64,000 nucleotides of DNA, from contig NW_003546242.1 of the NCBI RefSeq assembly GCF_000090795.2, positions 1,274,586 through 1,338,585 on the forward strand. Direction: 5' to 3'. A program made the position numbers and the translations under genes. The notes under the pieces are model-generated. The model was not told where the DNA came from, searched no databases, and saw only the letters and a program-made list of their open reading frames with translations. The DNA comes from Amphimedon queenslandica (lineage: Eukaryota; Porifera; Demospongiae; Haplosclerida; Niphatidae). Of the stretch, positions 33,261-46,595 are shown piece after piece (within the stretch, counting starts at the first letter, position 1; each line of letters opens with the position of its first letter).

Positions 33261-35250
33261 TTATTTCTTAATTATCGTTAATTTCTTTGTGATACTTCCA
33301 ATCAAAGAAAAAGAGGGAAAAAGAGTGTGATTATTGTTGTTTAAGTGTACAAGTATACTGAAAACATGACGTACATAAGGGACAGAGATATACAGTGGTG
33401 CTTGAACCCGTCCACTCTTTTGTAGGATACTTTTGCATAATAAATGTGTCATCCAAGGAGTTAAACTTATTTCTATTAATTGATCATTCATAATCTACCC
33501 AAAAATTAAATACCAAGTTATACATAAATTTCATTCATTGAGTTTACTTTAAATTCTACTAAAGTTTCAGCTAATACTGTTTTATTGGCAATTGGCTGTT
33601 TTTGTGGATCAATAAGCTTATCCAATGGACAGTTTTTGTTGTATGACAATCATTCAATTCACTAAAAATATAAATATAGCAGTAAGAGGAGAGAGTAGAA
33701 TCAGAATGGAGTTAGAAATAAGACTGAGGAATCAATTTGAAACATGCACATGCAACTATAGCACATGTGCAAAACATGATTCAAACCTTATGCCATAAGC
33801 CAGTAACTTAAACAAATGGACTAACCGTTTGTTTCTTTCCTTCTCCTTTTCTAAATCTTCCCTCAAATCCTATACCAAGTAATTTATTCCATTATAGTTC
33901 CTTTTATTTCTTTTAACGTACTAGTCAGCGTGCTAACTCCAGTTTTCATTGTTGGTTTGACTTTAAGTTCAAGGTAAAGATCCTCAATAGCATTCTTTTC
34001 ACTTTTGTTTTCTGAAAAATGTAATCTGAAAAATGTAAATACAGGAATAGAGTGGAAAAAGAAAGACATTACAACATGCACATGCAACTATGGCATATGT
34101 ACAAAGCAATTACCATTGAAGCATCACTCCAAAAACAAGCGTATCTTTATGCTTTTGAACAGCCATTGTTTGAGATCTTGTGATTCTTTTTTTCTTTAAT
34201 GCCTACATTGCATGCGTAAGACATAGCATATTAGACAAGTTATGTATCTTATGTATCTGTTTGGCTGCAGCTAGCCAAACCAAAGAATATGAGGACAACA
34301 ACTGGTTAAATGAGGTGATCACAACTGCACCTCATCACCACTTGTATTACTGATGATCCCGGGCCCAACCAGCTTCTTTGACATGTATACAATATCAGAG
34401 GCCAAGTGTTTCTAGGTGGCCTTAGCCATTCTCAAAAACAAACTATATCACATGAGTACTCGCTACCTTATTTTAATTGCCATGTTCCTGAACCAACAAA
34501 TAATAATCCCTTTTTTCTACTACATGTTTGTGGGAATATTCAAGATGATAGACGGCATACATCAACAGAAAAGTACTTAGTTCAGACAGAAAATCTGGTA
34601 ATCATGGCATGATGTGTATGAGGTCTGCCCTAGGTCCACTGTATGCCTTTAGTGACTTCTCGTTTGGTGTAAAGCATGTGATCACATCCGCTTTTGTTCA
34701 CTCCTTCATCATTTGTATTTTGATACATATCTAGAAGAAAAATCTAAGACACAACTTGCCATAAATAATAAGAGTAATAAATTTTACTTTAAAAGCAAGA
34801 ACAGTCATAAAGATACCCTCTTTTTGTAATTCTGCATTATCAGGCATTTTTAAATGAAATACATAGCTGAATAAAACAAGGTGACTAGAAGTTAGACAAG
34901 TATGCACTTTACAAAGCAAAATCAGATAACACTAAAACTGGAGCTACTATCACTTGACCTTTGTGTTCCACTAATTCACCTTTGCCGAAAAAACTCAAAA
35001 TTAAAATTTAATACACAAAAAATTGAATCCAACCTTCTTAATTCTCGAAGAGTAATTCAAAATGATAGGTATGGATCCATTTGATATCCTGTTCTAGATG
35101 CAGGGTTTAATCTATCGGAGTGGAAGTCTTACAACAGAACTTACCCCTCATTGAGCACACTAGTAAGAAAGTCTTCGTATTGCTGTGCAACTAGCTCACC
35201 CTCTGAGACAGTTTTCACTATATCTGGAAATATTGTCTTCAATACAAATT
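33261..35250 (-). other. Fragments of an unrecognised, probably spliced minus-strand gene
   Basis: Exon-like blocks on the minus strand include about 35240-35145 (FPDIVKTVSEGELVAQQYED then FLTSVLNE, ending at GGTAAGTTC), 34015-33890 (ENKSEKNAIEDLYLELKVKP...STLTSTLKEIKGTIME, preceded by TTTTCAG-like sequence), 33865-33828 (EDLEKEKERNKR) and about 33640-33530 (PLDKLIDPQKQPIANKTVLA). The charged, helical composition and plausible splice sites argue for real coding sequence, but I recognise no domain and cannot order start and stop. A short direct repeat, ACATGCACATGCAACTAT, occurs at 33743 and 34073. Could be host gene remains or several unrelated ORFs. Confidence 0.35.
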
Positions 35251-35271
35251 GTTTGATGGCAGTGGCGGCGG

Positions 35272-38200
35272 AACGGGTGGGGTTGAGGGCCTGAAGCCTC
35301 ACCAGTCACAGATAAGCCTGGGCTGAGCCCCATCATAAATAGAGTTTAGTAGCATGTTCTTAAGTGATACTTGGATACTACGGAAAACTAGATACACCAC
35401 TCTACATAGATAAGATTCATCCAAACACCTGATAATACAAGAGAAATAGTCTACAGCCTTTCAAGATCAAGATGGCCTACATTTTACTTGCTGTACATGA
35501 GGTCCTTCCTGCTACTATGGTAGTCTCGCGTGGCCAGACTCGATTTTAGAATGTATTCTGGTTTTATGCCTAACATCAACTCATGCCTGTCTGGCGGAAT
35601 TCGTTTAACCTAATCAGATCAATGTTACTAGGGTTCCATTAGAATCCGCTCATGCACTGCAAGTCTATTATAAAGAATGGAACTAACTGAGCTATTGTAC
35701 TTTCTTTTTAGGACTACAACCATCATCTACCCTTGCTACAACTGCCAACTGGATTGGCTTTACCTGCTGTGATGGTTACATAGTGAGACAAGTAAAGAAA
35801 ATACTTCTAGGAATAATTTGCTTCGATCCGAGATGAATTCAGCCGCCATGATAGCTCCAACTTCAGTACTGCCAAAAAAAACCATAAGTGATAAGTACTT
35901 CACTACTTTATTTTTCTTGATGTCAGGAAGCAAGTATGAAGCATAAAATCACTATCAAGCAAGTGTCAAATCAGTCTAAAAATAATAAATCCACAATATT
36001 GTGGTGCATGGGTGTGTTTATAGAGATTAACATTCTTTGCTGAAGCTTTGAAAACATTAGTTGATATTAGGCATTGTACCAGACTCTTATTTGGTAAATT
36101 AAAGACTGGCCAGCAAGACTACTACTATGGGTGGAGAATTTTTGTGTGGAGACTAGATAAATTCATGCTTCGCATGGCTCAGGAAAACCTCTATCGTTTT
36201 TTTCACTCTATGCTGAGTTATCAGACTCAATCTGACCCCAAGAGGACTAAACTAGATCTTTCAGACAATGATTTGGAACTGGACAAGGATGATGAAAATG
36301 ATGTTGACAGTTGGAATGAAATTTCTCCTAGTGGCACTGAAGTGATTCCTCCCAGTAATGACATTGCAGAGAGTACTGCCTGTGGGTCTACCACTACTTC
36401 AGAGTATACTCAATTAAGTACAGCGTCATCTGAGCAGACCCAAGCTGATACTTGTACATGTACTTTGGTCTGCTGTACAATGGATCAACCAAATCACCCT
36501 TACCCAATCAACAAATCTGAATCGTATTATGTGCTCTAACTGGTTTACAGAACATCTATGGCTCTCATTTTGTGAAACCAAACAAAAGGTGTTATGTTTC
36601 TATTGTGGAAAAGCTTACCAGAATAATTACATTACTTCCACAATGAAATTTGACACAGCTTATATAACTGAGGGACACGACAATTGGAAGCATGCCATGG
36701 AAAGTCTTTGTATTCATGAAAAAGCTCTTACCCACAGTGAGTCCATATGTAATTGTAAAGCAGAAGAAGCAGAGTCTATTGCCATACAACTTGAGACCCA
36801 GAAGAAGGGTCAGACTCTTAACAGATTAATGTTGTTAAAGCAGTTATCATCACTCAAGTGGTTGTTAAGACAAGGGTTAGTAATAAGGGGTCACAAGGAA
36901 AAAGATGGAAATCTCAAGCAATTGAATATTTGCAGATCTGAAGATGTGGAAAATCTTAGTGATTGGTTAGGAGATCAGAAATATCTCTCGCATGACATCA
37001 TCAATGAATTAATGGAAGTGATGGCTAACTCGCTGCTGCCTAATTCCTTATCTGAGATTAAAGAATCTAAAATTGTACGCTATCATAGCTGATGAAACTT
37101 GAGGCAGCAGTGAAAAGTAGCAGTTAACTGTTTTTATTCGTTGGGTGACAACCCATCAATGAAGATTTAATAAGACTTATTGATGTAACCAAAACCGACG
37201 CATTGACTATATCTGAAATCATTAAAGATGTATTAATCTGATGTACTCTTCAGCTCACGCTGTGTAGAGAACAAACATATGATGGGGCATCGAAAGTGTC
37301 AGGTAGATTATCTGGAGTAGCTGTTCGTATTACGCAATTACAGCCTAAGGCCCATTACATTCACTGCATGGCCTACTCATTCATTTTATGTCTGCAGGAT
37401 TGTGGCTCACAATGTCGTATCATTAGAGACGCTCTTCCCCTGGTATCTGATTTATGAAACCTTATTCATACTTCACCTGGAAGATTAGCTATATTTCCTG
37501 AAATAAGAGACTCAATAAATCCTGGATGCCCTTCTATAAAGCCACTTTGCCCCAATAGGTGGACTGTACGAACACATGCAATTGATGCAGTTGTCCAAAG
37601 CACTTAAGAAAGTTGGAGAAATTAGCTGAAGAATCACATGATGATATTGGTGTGAAGGCATCTGGATTTGCAGCAAAGCTAGAAAAATTTTCCACTTAGC
37701 TTCGTCTAATATTGTCACTCTTAAATTTTAGCGCATCAAAGGCAGCGAAATCTTACCTTCAATGTCAACGTTCAGAGTCTGTGTTCCATTTATTTTGGAC
37801 ACAATGTAATCAGTCCACCAGGATTACCTAGATCTAGGCCACCACCAAGAAGATGTAATTCAGGCACTCAGGAGTATACCCACCCTTTACCAAAAGATTT
37901 TTTTAGGCAGCAATATTATGAAGTAATTGATTTATTGGCGAATGAAATGGATATAAGGGTGGATTAAGAAACCTTTTCAATACTTCAAGAAATGGAAACA
38001 CTTCACATTCAGTCATCTAATGGTATGAAACCTACTCCATCCTCACATTTTTTGTCAATGTACAACGATGATTTTAGTATTTACTGATTACCTCATAAAT
38101 TGGAAATGTTACAGGATCTAGTCACTACAGCTTATGAGGATTTTGGTATGCGATTGAAGAAATTAACTAGTATAGACACCATTTGTAAAGTTTTTAACAC

Positions 38201-38712
38201 TTCCTCTTTTGCTAAGAAAATGATGAGTGAGGTAAGCCATTTTTTTTGTTTGTACTTAACAATTCCTATGACATCAGCCCCAGCTGAAAGATTGTTGTTA
38301 GCCTTATGTCGTTTACAGAGTTTTTTGAGAACAACTATGACACAACAATGCTTAAATCACGTCATCATGACCCACCTTCATCAATAGCGAACAGATCGGT
38401 TGGATCGCAAAAAAAACAGCCAATAACAGTAGATGATTTGATTTTTTTGTGATTGTTTGAATATTTTTCATATCAAAAACTTATGATAAAATAAATATTA
38501 AAGTTAGAATTATTATACGTAATTTCGGGTTCATAACATCTGGATACTCGGCGGGGGGAGTGCTCAAACACTCGGAAACTGTGCTGCCGGGCATGCTTAA
38601 AAGACAACACCCCCAAATCAGTGACGCACATCACACACCCTATTGTCTACAGCTGCCATCTTTCCTTTCCTTTTGTATGCCAACCCCACCAATTAGACTG
38701 CCCCTCCACTGC
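35272..38712 (+). mobile_element. zf-TTF-type hAT element, tentative borders
   Basis: A left end CAGTGGCGGCGGAACGGGTG (with GGGGTTGAGG after it) matches, loosely, an inverted right end CAGTGGAGGGGCAG...GGTGGGGTTGG near 38680-38712. CAGTGGCGG is a common hAT terminus. The transposase gene fills the middle. No clear 8-bp target duplication; TGTTTG occurs near both ends but not in register. The borders are therefore tentative, the content is not. Confidence 0.55.
36048..38440 (+). pseudogene. hAT transposase with zf-TTF and DUF4371-like core
   Basis: Plus-strand order: N-terminal acidic linker (LDLSDNDLELDKDDENDVDS), then zf-TTF block NWFTEHLWLSFCETKQKVLC...FYCGKAY (36538-36610), KALTHSES, LKWLLRQGLVIRGHKEKDGN (36850), DWLGDQKYLSHDIINELMEV (36960), IADET (37085; the first catalytic Asp region), FIRWV, QTYDGASKVSGRLSGVA-type block near 37270 (second acidic region), HCMAYSFILCLQD (37370), PLCPNRWTVRTHAIDA (37545), SHDDIGVKASGFAAKLEKFS, and the dimerisation block AIPMTSAPAERLLLALCRLQ, TTMTQQCLNHVIMTHLHQ (38265-38387). 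Many stops and frame changes (more than ten) lie in the core between 37090 and 38100. Same family as the old copy at 16.9-21.7 kb. Confidence 0.82.
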
Positions 38713-39247
38713 CTCTGTTTGTTGGCAATAAATTTTTCGTAGTTTTTCAAAACATTTAATATCATAATAATTTCACATTTATATGTACTCATGCAATAGA
38801 AATAAAAATGTATGTCATGGACAAATTTTGATATCACCCAGGTCTACTTAGTAGGAAGCCTGCACTCAAAGGGGTCAGTCTTATTTAATTGTAGTGTGAT
38901 CAGGATAACACTAGGGTCTGAGTGTGCAATGCCTGAAGTCAAGACAGTAGGAGCATCTGGGCCTGCACTATCACCTGCCCTAGTCTTAGGAAACTGATGA
39001 AGGCAGTACAGATGGTTTGTGAATTGTAGGAGATGAAGTGAGACATACTGGTCATTTGGCTAAGCCCGTGTTTGTCCTAGTAGGTGCATGATTTTGCTAG
39101 CATAGAGGTGTCATTTTAATGCACCCTCGGGCCAACTAAATGAGCATTTCACTTTTTTTAGCACACTCTGCAAGTAGGACCTTTGAGGGAGTGGGAGAAG
39201 GTGGCTCTGCCTTCAATCTCCATGTGACATGTGGGAGAAAGTGGCTC
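38713..39247. repeat. Non-coding stretch with a 46-bp tandem duplication at its end
   Basis: No gene. At 39189-39271 the sequence GTGGCTCTGCCTTCAATCTC, CCATGTGACAT and GTGGGAGAA occurs twice in tandem (period about 43 bp), overlapping the start of repeat E copy 2. Confidence 0.5.
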
Positions 39248-41240
39248 TGCCTTCAATCTCCATGTGACATCTAGCAAAGACCCGCATGGCTGTGAGCTTT
39301 TACAAGGATGGAAATAATGCAAGGAGGTTGGTGTACTCTCTTGAATTTAAAAAAAGTAGACGTTCACCGGACAACAGAACTCTATGTAATCATTCCTTGC
39401 TTAGCGAGTTTAAAGATGAGTTGATGCTGCTAAGGCCATGCTTGAAAAGTGACAAAACAAAACGGCAGCACCCAAAGGGAGGTCTACTGTTGTGTGGGTC
39501 TATGAAAGCCAACTGTGAGCCTGTGGAATAAGAGATAGTCATTAAGTATGAGCAAAAATAAGCAGACGCATGACACCTGCCTGCTAGGTACCCTACTACA
39601 TGTTTGAAGCCATGTCTTTCTTTCCAGAGGAGAAAGGAGCGGAGGAAGTGAGTATTATGATTATGTCCAACTCAGATTAAGGTATAAGCACCATCCGTTG
39701 CAATCCTATAATATAGAAGAGAACAAGCATCCCCATTTATTGCCTGCCCCAAATAACTGCTGCAATAAGAATGGGTTGGAGTTTTTTGGCTGCTACATTA
39801 ATCTCTGTCCAGGATGCTGGGCATACCACCCTGAACCATTCCAGTGAAGATGAGAATAGCGCTCTAGAAGTGCATGAGCCTAAGGTATCAGATACATAGT
39901 AAAGCTTGAGAAATAAAAGTGAAGGATTGATACTTTGTTCCAATATGATACAAATAGATGCCACCAGAGGATATCTGCTGTGCAGTTGGTGTTCAAATGT
40001 CTGTTGATATTGTAACCAAGGACACTTTATGTCTTGTATGTCAACCTTACAAACACCAGCCTGGGCTGACCATGGCTGCTGCTCGGTTGTGGTGGCTTAA
40101 AAATTCCGCTTGCTTATGCTACTTACACAATGAGTCAATTTGGCCTTAAAGGCAGTCAGGTTTGGCATAGGTAGAGACAGTGACTTATTGACAAAATTAG
40201 TTTCAATGCCAAGAAAGTCAGGGTGGCGGCGAGTCCCTTGACCTTTTCCAGAGTTGTGGGTCACCAAAACCTATTTAATTAGGGAACTGATGTGAACAGC
40301 CATGACTACAGTCCTTGTAGGTACATGTGAATATATATCAAAATACCTTCACAAAACATTTCCCACAAGAGCTTACCTGTAACAAAATGGGGGCAAAACA
40401 AAGGCCTGAAGTCAGAGCTCTGTCTCAGAAAATAGTCTCGCGCCACTGAAATTCTATTTATGGAGAGTCTAGCGGGTGAACAGGTACTCTTCTCTTTCCT
40501 TCCGTCAAGTCTACTCTGACCATAAGTGCTCCCTGACTGCAGGTCAACATGGCATACCATAAAGAACACAGTTGGGGTTAATGGCATCTTTTTTCATGAC
40601 GGATATAAAGTCAACAGTCATACAAATCCCAAGCAAGCTTTTCTTACAAATGGGGTGGTCAGGGATTATGTACATATTATTAATATTTATCAATATTTAT
40701 CATTATTTAAAATACAAAAATATTCATTCATGTCTTCTTGTATGCAAAAGGGACAATTTACTGTTTTATTTTGTATAATACTGTATTGTGTCTGCAAGTA
40801 CCATTGAGTGACTGATGTTGTTTGTGATTGGTGCTGTCTGTGTGCACAGCAGATATTTTGTATGAAAGAAATCTTTGATACCAGTTGGCAATTTTCTAAA
40901 TTAGATTTGTTGTTACAATTGATTATTGCAAGAGTGAGAAGGCGCTAAATTGGTCTGACAGCAAAAAAAGAGATAAGGCAGGAGCTCTAACCTAGAAAAT
41001 CTAATGGACTGACCTATGAAACTGTGAGGCTGAGAATCAGTCTATCCTGACCTCTGCAATGAAGTCGTCTACTACCTAGGGTGCTTTTTCTACAAAGGAA
41101 TTTAAAGCATGCTGATGACTGGAACATAGCCTTGTCCGTCAGGCCCAATCTGAAGCCATAGTTCGTTCCTTTCTCCATTAAAACGTATCAGCCATTAGTC
41201 TGGGAGAGAGTGATAGAAGGTCGTTAGGCTGGCCATGGGA
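39248..41240. repeat. Unclassified 2 kb repeat E, copy 2
   Basis: Homologous in the same orientation to 6373-8350 (see there for landmarks). Both copies contain the same tRNA-like segment (here 40926-40995: AAGGCGCTAAATTGGTCTGA then GAGCTCTAACCTAG), and the GGTCAGGGATTATGTACATA block at 40658-40677. Small ORFs at 39286-39531, 39737-39964, 39958-40149 and 40306-40587 have no recognised domain. No terminal repeats or target duplications could be set. Confidence 0.6.
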
Positions 41241-41859
41241 TGAATGCTGCATAACTTAATAATGTACTTTCTGCCAGTTCTAATTAACGGATTACAATTT
41301 ATGCATCATGATGATGTCAAGGTACCCACATCTCTACTCCACCCAAATATAATTATTTCCCGCTATTTTATTATTGTACAGAGATGTCCAGAAGTAACAT
41401 GGACACCGTATTTATAAAGCTACATCAGGTATACTTTTCCCTGGACTTATCTCCGCAAGTATTGCAAATACTTTTTAGTTGAAAATGTATCCTGGGATGA
41501 TATAAGTTTTGATTTTTATGCTTTCAGTAGTAATACTGTTCACTTATAGTAGGGATAAATTTTATCTGCTGATGTGTACAGATTTCTTAGACAGTGATTG
41601 ACATGACTAAAGATAGAGAAGATATATAGTCTGCGTAGACAATATTTATTCATAGCAGTCCTCAAATGTTGCATTTCGCTTCTTTACTGACATGAACAAT
41701 TTTATTTATTAACTAAAATGTCATGGGCAGTTACTGCTTCAGTAACTCTTGTGAACAATGCTAATAAATGATAACTAACCACGTGGAACCAGTTTGCAAT
41801 GTTGGGATAGCAGCAACGTAGAGTAACAAGAAAATTAATTTCTTCAATAATAGAAAAAC
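41241..41859. other. No recognisable gene
   Basis: AT-rich non-coding sequence; a 61-codon minus ORF without motif at 41702-41887 overlaps the next element's end. Confidence 0.45.
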
Positions 41860-42629
41860 GTAGGGTTGTCAAAACTGAAAAAAACAAGCAAGTTGAGTTC
41901 CATCATAATAATTTTTATTAGTTCCAGTGATAATAATAAAAGTTATTGCAGAGAAAAATAATAATACAAAAATATCATTTCTCCTATGCAAAAAAAAAAC
42001 TACAATTTAAATTAAATTTTATCTTAATTATTACCTATTGATTGCTCCAATTGATTGCTGTCATTATTAAGTATAGTGATAAATTAAAATCAGAATTTTT
42101 GGCTAGTATTGCTTCCTGTCATCACAATTACAAATTCTAAACTATGGATGACTAGTTTCTTACTGCATTCTTTATTGTTGCTGATTCATTACCAGAAAAT
42201 AAAATAGTAATATGAATGTATTTAAAATAAATTCCTGTCATCACCATTACAAATTCTAAACTATGGCTGCTTAGTTGGTTACTGCATTCTTCATTGTTTC
42301 AGATTCATTACCATAAAATGGAAACATTAATGTATACTTTTTAGTTTGTGCTTTTAACTAAAAGCATAGATGCATGTCTGTAGTATTAAACACTTTATTT
42401 GAACTTTTATCTGATGATGTCACTATCTTAAGAATTGTCAATGGGCTTGCCACACTTCCATAAGCTGGAACTAACAAGTTCAGTTGTCATTCTTTCGTTA
42501 CACTTTATTACGTTTAAAGCATCATTACTCCTTCATTAAATTTTTATTACTTAACTTTTTTATAATTATTACTTGACATAATAATTAATTGTATGATAAA
42601 ACTCAACCCTAATCTTTTGACAACCCTAC
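41860..42629. mobile_element. 770-bp MITE with GTAGGGTTGTCAAAA ends
   Basis: Perfect 15-bp terminal inverted repeats GTAGGGTTGTCAAAA (41860-41874 and inverted at 42615-42629), with weaker similarity further in (GTTGAGTT). No ORF. The middle holds a duplication of about 87 bp (42113-42199 and 42234-42320; TTACAAATTCTAAACTATGG and TTACTGCATTCTT in both). Superfamily not assigned. Confidence 0.7.
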
Positions 42630-43671
42630 TTATTCTTATTTAAAATTTTTTTGTTTACTTGCTTCCATACTTTTCATTTATTTGTTAATTATTTTTAAAT
42701 TTGTAACAACATTACGTTTATTGATATTAATTTCCTAGGTTTTAGATATCCATTTAAGGTCATAACTAATAGCTAATTATTCCAATGATATGCATAGAGA
42801 GTAGATCAATATCATGTTTTGAAACTATTGAAGTTCCCTACTGTCAGCACAATCATGCCTGATTTCCCGCTCAGTACCATTTTTTCAATTTGCAATCCAG
42901 CCTCAGCGTCAGAGTATTAATCTACAAGAACTGCATGTAAAAAGACAGAACACTCAAGGGTAATTGTTTGAATCAATTTCATAGATTAATATCAATTCAA
43001 TATAGATTATATCAGATGTGTGCGGCACTACCAGTCCAAACTTGCAAGTACAGAATAATGCCAGCTGATAAACAAATGTATTAATGTATTATACATTTAG
43101 GTCTGCAAGTGAAGCCTACTTACAAAAATTTAGCCATACAATGTAATATTTTACCATAGCAGACATGCCCAGACAATGCTGACAATCAATAGGAAGACTG
43201 TGAAGAAATGGAATTAAATGTGTCAAATGAAAGTGACTGTAGTTCATCGGCAGAAAGATTGACAGAGTCAATTGGTTGTGTCATACCAATCAAGATGTAT
43301 GCTTTATGTTCATTATAAATATACCTGTGAATGTCAAGCACTCAATTATAATATGCCAGCTGCACTTTCAAGAGCCATTCTTTGTAGCGCGTTGCTGCCA
43401 ACTATAACTGTTACCCATTTCAAACTTATGAACTTTTCCACCATCATTGATAACATTTAAGGCAAAAAAGGAATTTTTGAAATCAAGCGATAGAAACAAA
43501 ATGGATAGAGCACCAAACCAGCATAATTTCTTCCTTCAAAAAGGACAAGGGCAGGCTTAATCTGGGTGGAGATGGAAGGTTTGAGAGCCCTGGCTACTGT
43601 GCAAAATTTAGATCTCAAACATTTTTGGCATTGCATTACTGACATTGAATTTGTACAAGTAAGTATATGTA
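42630..43671. other. No recognisable gene
   Basis: AT-rich; ORFs at 43272-43460 and 43457-43645 have no domain signal. Confidence 0.45.
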
Positions 43672-46198
43672 CACTGTAATCATGAAAGTTAAAATAACCC
43701 CAGGTTGGTTGCTTTCACTACGATAGTTTATAGTTATTGTAACCAATTTTTTGTTATCTTAACTACTATTAGGTTAAATTTGATATAACGAGTTATTTTC
43801 AACACATTAGGTGATTTTCATATCTTGTAAAGTGGTTGCAACTAACTAATGTAAGATGTAAAAAAAACCTCATCATGAAGATAAATTTAAACATGGCAGT
43901 AATGTTATTAACAGTAGCATATGGATACGCACACTGATCATGCACAAAACAGCAGTGCATTGGTCTACTGGGCAGTTGCAGCGGCTATCTTCTTTGTCAT
44001 TTTCCCACCATTTTTTAATCTGCTCTTCCTGTTTTATTTCTAGTTTTCCTGTCTTAAAATGCACAGAAATATTTCAATACGTGAGCCAAATATTGCTAAA
44101 TCTTTTAAAATATTTTAGATCAAAATATCTTAACCACAGACGTATGGTTACGTGGAAACAGCTGGACTCAAGAAGTACAGGAGTACTAGCTTGTATTTTG
44201 GTAATGCAACTACTCAGTATCTATAACAGTGGCTATCAAATGTTTTGGTTTGGTAACTGACTTTGGCAGACAACCTAAGGCTGACTGTGCCTTAATTCGT
44301 TGATGTTAAAATCATATGTAAATAGGAGCCATGACAGTCTGAAAGATGGGATCACATTCAGACTCTATCAATACAATGCTTTCTGTTTGTTTCATTATAA
44401 GTATGCAGGTTTTAATCACGAAACTGATCATCAAATTTAATTTTGGTAACAATTTCTGATTTTATAGGTCAATTTACTTGCAAGTGAACCAAACCTCATT
44501 AAATTTCACAAGTTAGTAATGACAACTTTCATTAGTCATATAATTGAATCATGTTTAACAGTGGAATCAGTCTTGAATGGATTCAACATTATTATTATTT
44601 ATAATCATTTTATGCGTAAAAGTTGAATCCATCTTGAATGGAATCAAAATTACATCATTTTTGTGTGCGTGAAAGAGGTACATTCGTCAACTCAGAAATG
44701 AATTTTACCCCTTCATTACATGTATTTATTTTGGATTAGAAAGAAAGAAATGACAGGTAACTGATGAGGATCAAAGCAAAAGACTGTGCTAAAATAATTC
44801 TGACTTGAGTGAATATGATTACATTGTGAGTGTGAAGTATTTGGGTATTAACTGCATTTAATGTATTACCGTTTTTAGATCATAAAGTAGCAATAATTCA
44901 CGAAATATAAATTATTGCAGCTGATGATGTCATTTTGAAACAAGTAAATAAAAAACATTAAAAATGAAAAAGTAGTGGGATTGAATTGGAAAAAAGTAAA
45001 GAAACNNNNNNNNNNNNNNNNNNNNNNNNNNNNNNNNNNNNNNNNNNNNNNNNNNNNNNNNNNNNNNNNNNNNNNNNNNNNNNNNNNNNNNNNNNNNNNN
45101 TACTTTTTTCCAATTTCAATCCTACTACTTTTTCATTTCTAATGTTTTTTATTTACTTGTTTCCATTCTTTTTCTTAAATTAATAAATTACATTCTGTTA
45201 TGATTCTGTGGTTAGGTTAATTATATTCATGCTGATCACGTGCGCATAAATTAAAATGGCGTCAAACCACAAACCCACGCGGTGTCTGCAGCTGGATTTT
45301 GTCTGCCATTTCTTCTCTGTCCTCGCTTCTTTTTGAAACTACCTTTGTGGTCCTTGACCCAAGCCTAGAGGAATGATGTAAAAGCCAACTCGAGCACTTC
45401 TCTGGCTTAAAAGATTAACGGGTGTATAGAAGAAGATGAAAGAAGAAAAAGTCTGAAGAATTTTGCAGAAATTTGAATTTGGGCCTATTCTCCAGAATTG
45501 CTCCCGCTACATTACAGTCCACTTTAAAGGTACCAGGAGAATTGCTCAGTGAAGGAGAGCTCATTTAAGCCATTTATAAGGCTGTACAGTGCAAGATAAA
45601 AGAGTCATAAGTGTTTGAAAATCATATAAACGGCCGCCATCTTGAAAAACCAACCTCAATCCTACTTATAGGCTACCGCCTATATAATAGTGTGCCATAT
45701 AATTTTGGTTATTATTATTTTGTTAAAAACTATTTGTAGTTATACAAGAATACAAAGAAGTAAATGTGGAACATACAGTTATTATGAATTTTAATGTTTT
45801 ATGATTAGTCTATTGTGCATTATTACGTTTACTTCCATTTTTAGTCCGTTTTAAAGTTTAGTAGTTATTTTTACTTGTTTTATTGTTTTAAATTTACCTG
45901 TATTTCGTTGTTAGTTTTATGTCAACCAGAGTTATTTTAACCTTCTGTATTTGTTATTTTCTATCAAATTTTATTATTAAAATAACTTGTAAGAATGTTA
46001 AATTAACGACAGTCTTGCGGAACCAAAGCATTAACCACATCATGTCTTGGTTAAATTAACCTTACATTCAAGGTTAATGGCAAATTGTTAATTTTAACTA
46101 CAAAAAATGGTTAAAAGTAACCGAAATTTAGGTTACCCTGGTTGCATTGTTAGTAACCTGAAAGTTGGGGTTAATTTAACCATTTTGTTTCTACAGTG
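43672..46198. mobile_element. Non-autonomous element with CACTGTA ends
   Basis: Left end CACTGTAATCATGAAAGTTA then AAATAACCCCA; right end inverted CACTGTAGAAACAAAATGGT then TAAATTAACCCCA. Interiors near both ends are rich in GGTTAA/TTAACC. No coding sequence was found in the 2.5 kb, 746 bp of which is the family A insertion at 44939-45684. A target duplication could not be fixed (ATATGT lies close to both ends but out of register). Superfamily open. Confidence 0.6.
44939..45684 (-). repeat. Family A palindrome-ended repeat, copy A2 (palindrome centre is an assembly gap)
   Basis: Inverted relative to A1. Starts AACAAGTAAATAAAAAACAT, has 95 N at 45006-45100 exactly where the palindrome turns, the returning arm TTTTTTATTTACTTGTTTCC at about 45147-45165, the family interior and the terminal hairpin TATAGGCTACCGCCTATA. 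The 65-codon ORF here spans the N run and is not real. Confidence 0.85.
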
Positions 46199-46595
46199 AT
46201 ATGTGTTGTGTAGCTATCTCTACATGTGTCATGTACATTCATAGAGTAATGACATCCTAAATAATTGTCACATGGAAAAGGAAGGATCAGTAAGGGAGAT
46301 CGAGTGCATCACAAGTAAATGTTGGAAGTTAAATTACTTATTACATACTGAAACACAAAGTCCAGTGTCAAAGTGGGAGAAAGAAAACAACGAATACATT
46401 GCATAAATATGAAATTTGGTATGTAGCTAAAGGTGAGTGTGTTTGTTTTGAATTCTTTAAACACTGCCAATAGGATTGAAAAAGAAAATGGCGAAACTAG
46501 ACAAACCAAGGTTTGTGAACTAATAGGAGAATAGTTACGAAGTTCACTAAATCATTTGTATTGGTCAGTTATGTTTAGCAACTGAAAAAAGGAAA
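46199..46595. other. No recognisable gene
   Basis: Nothing beyond a 66-codon ORF without motif (46309-46509, minus). Confidence 0.4.
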
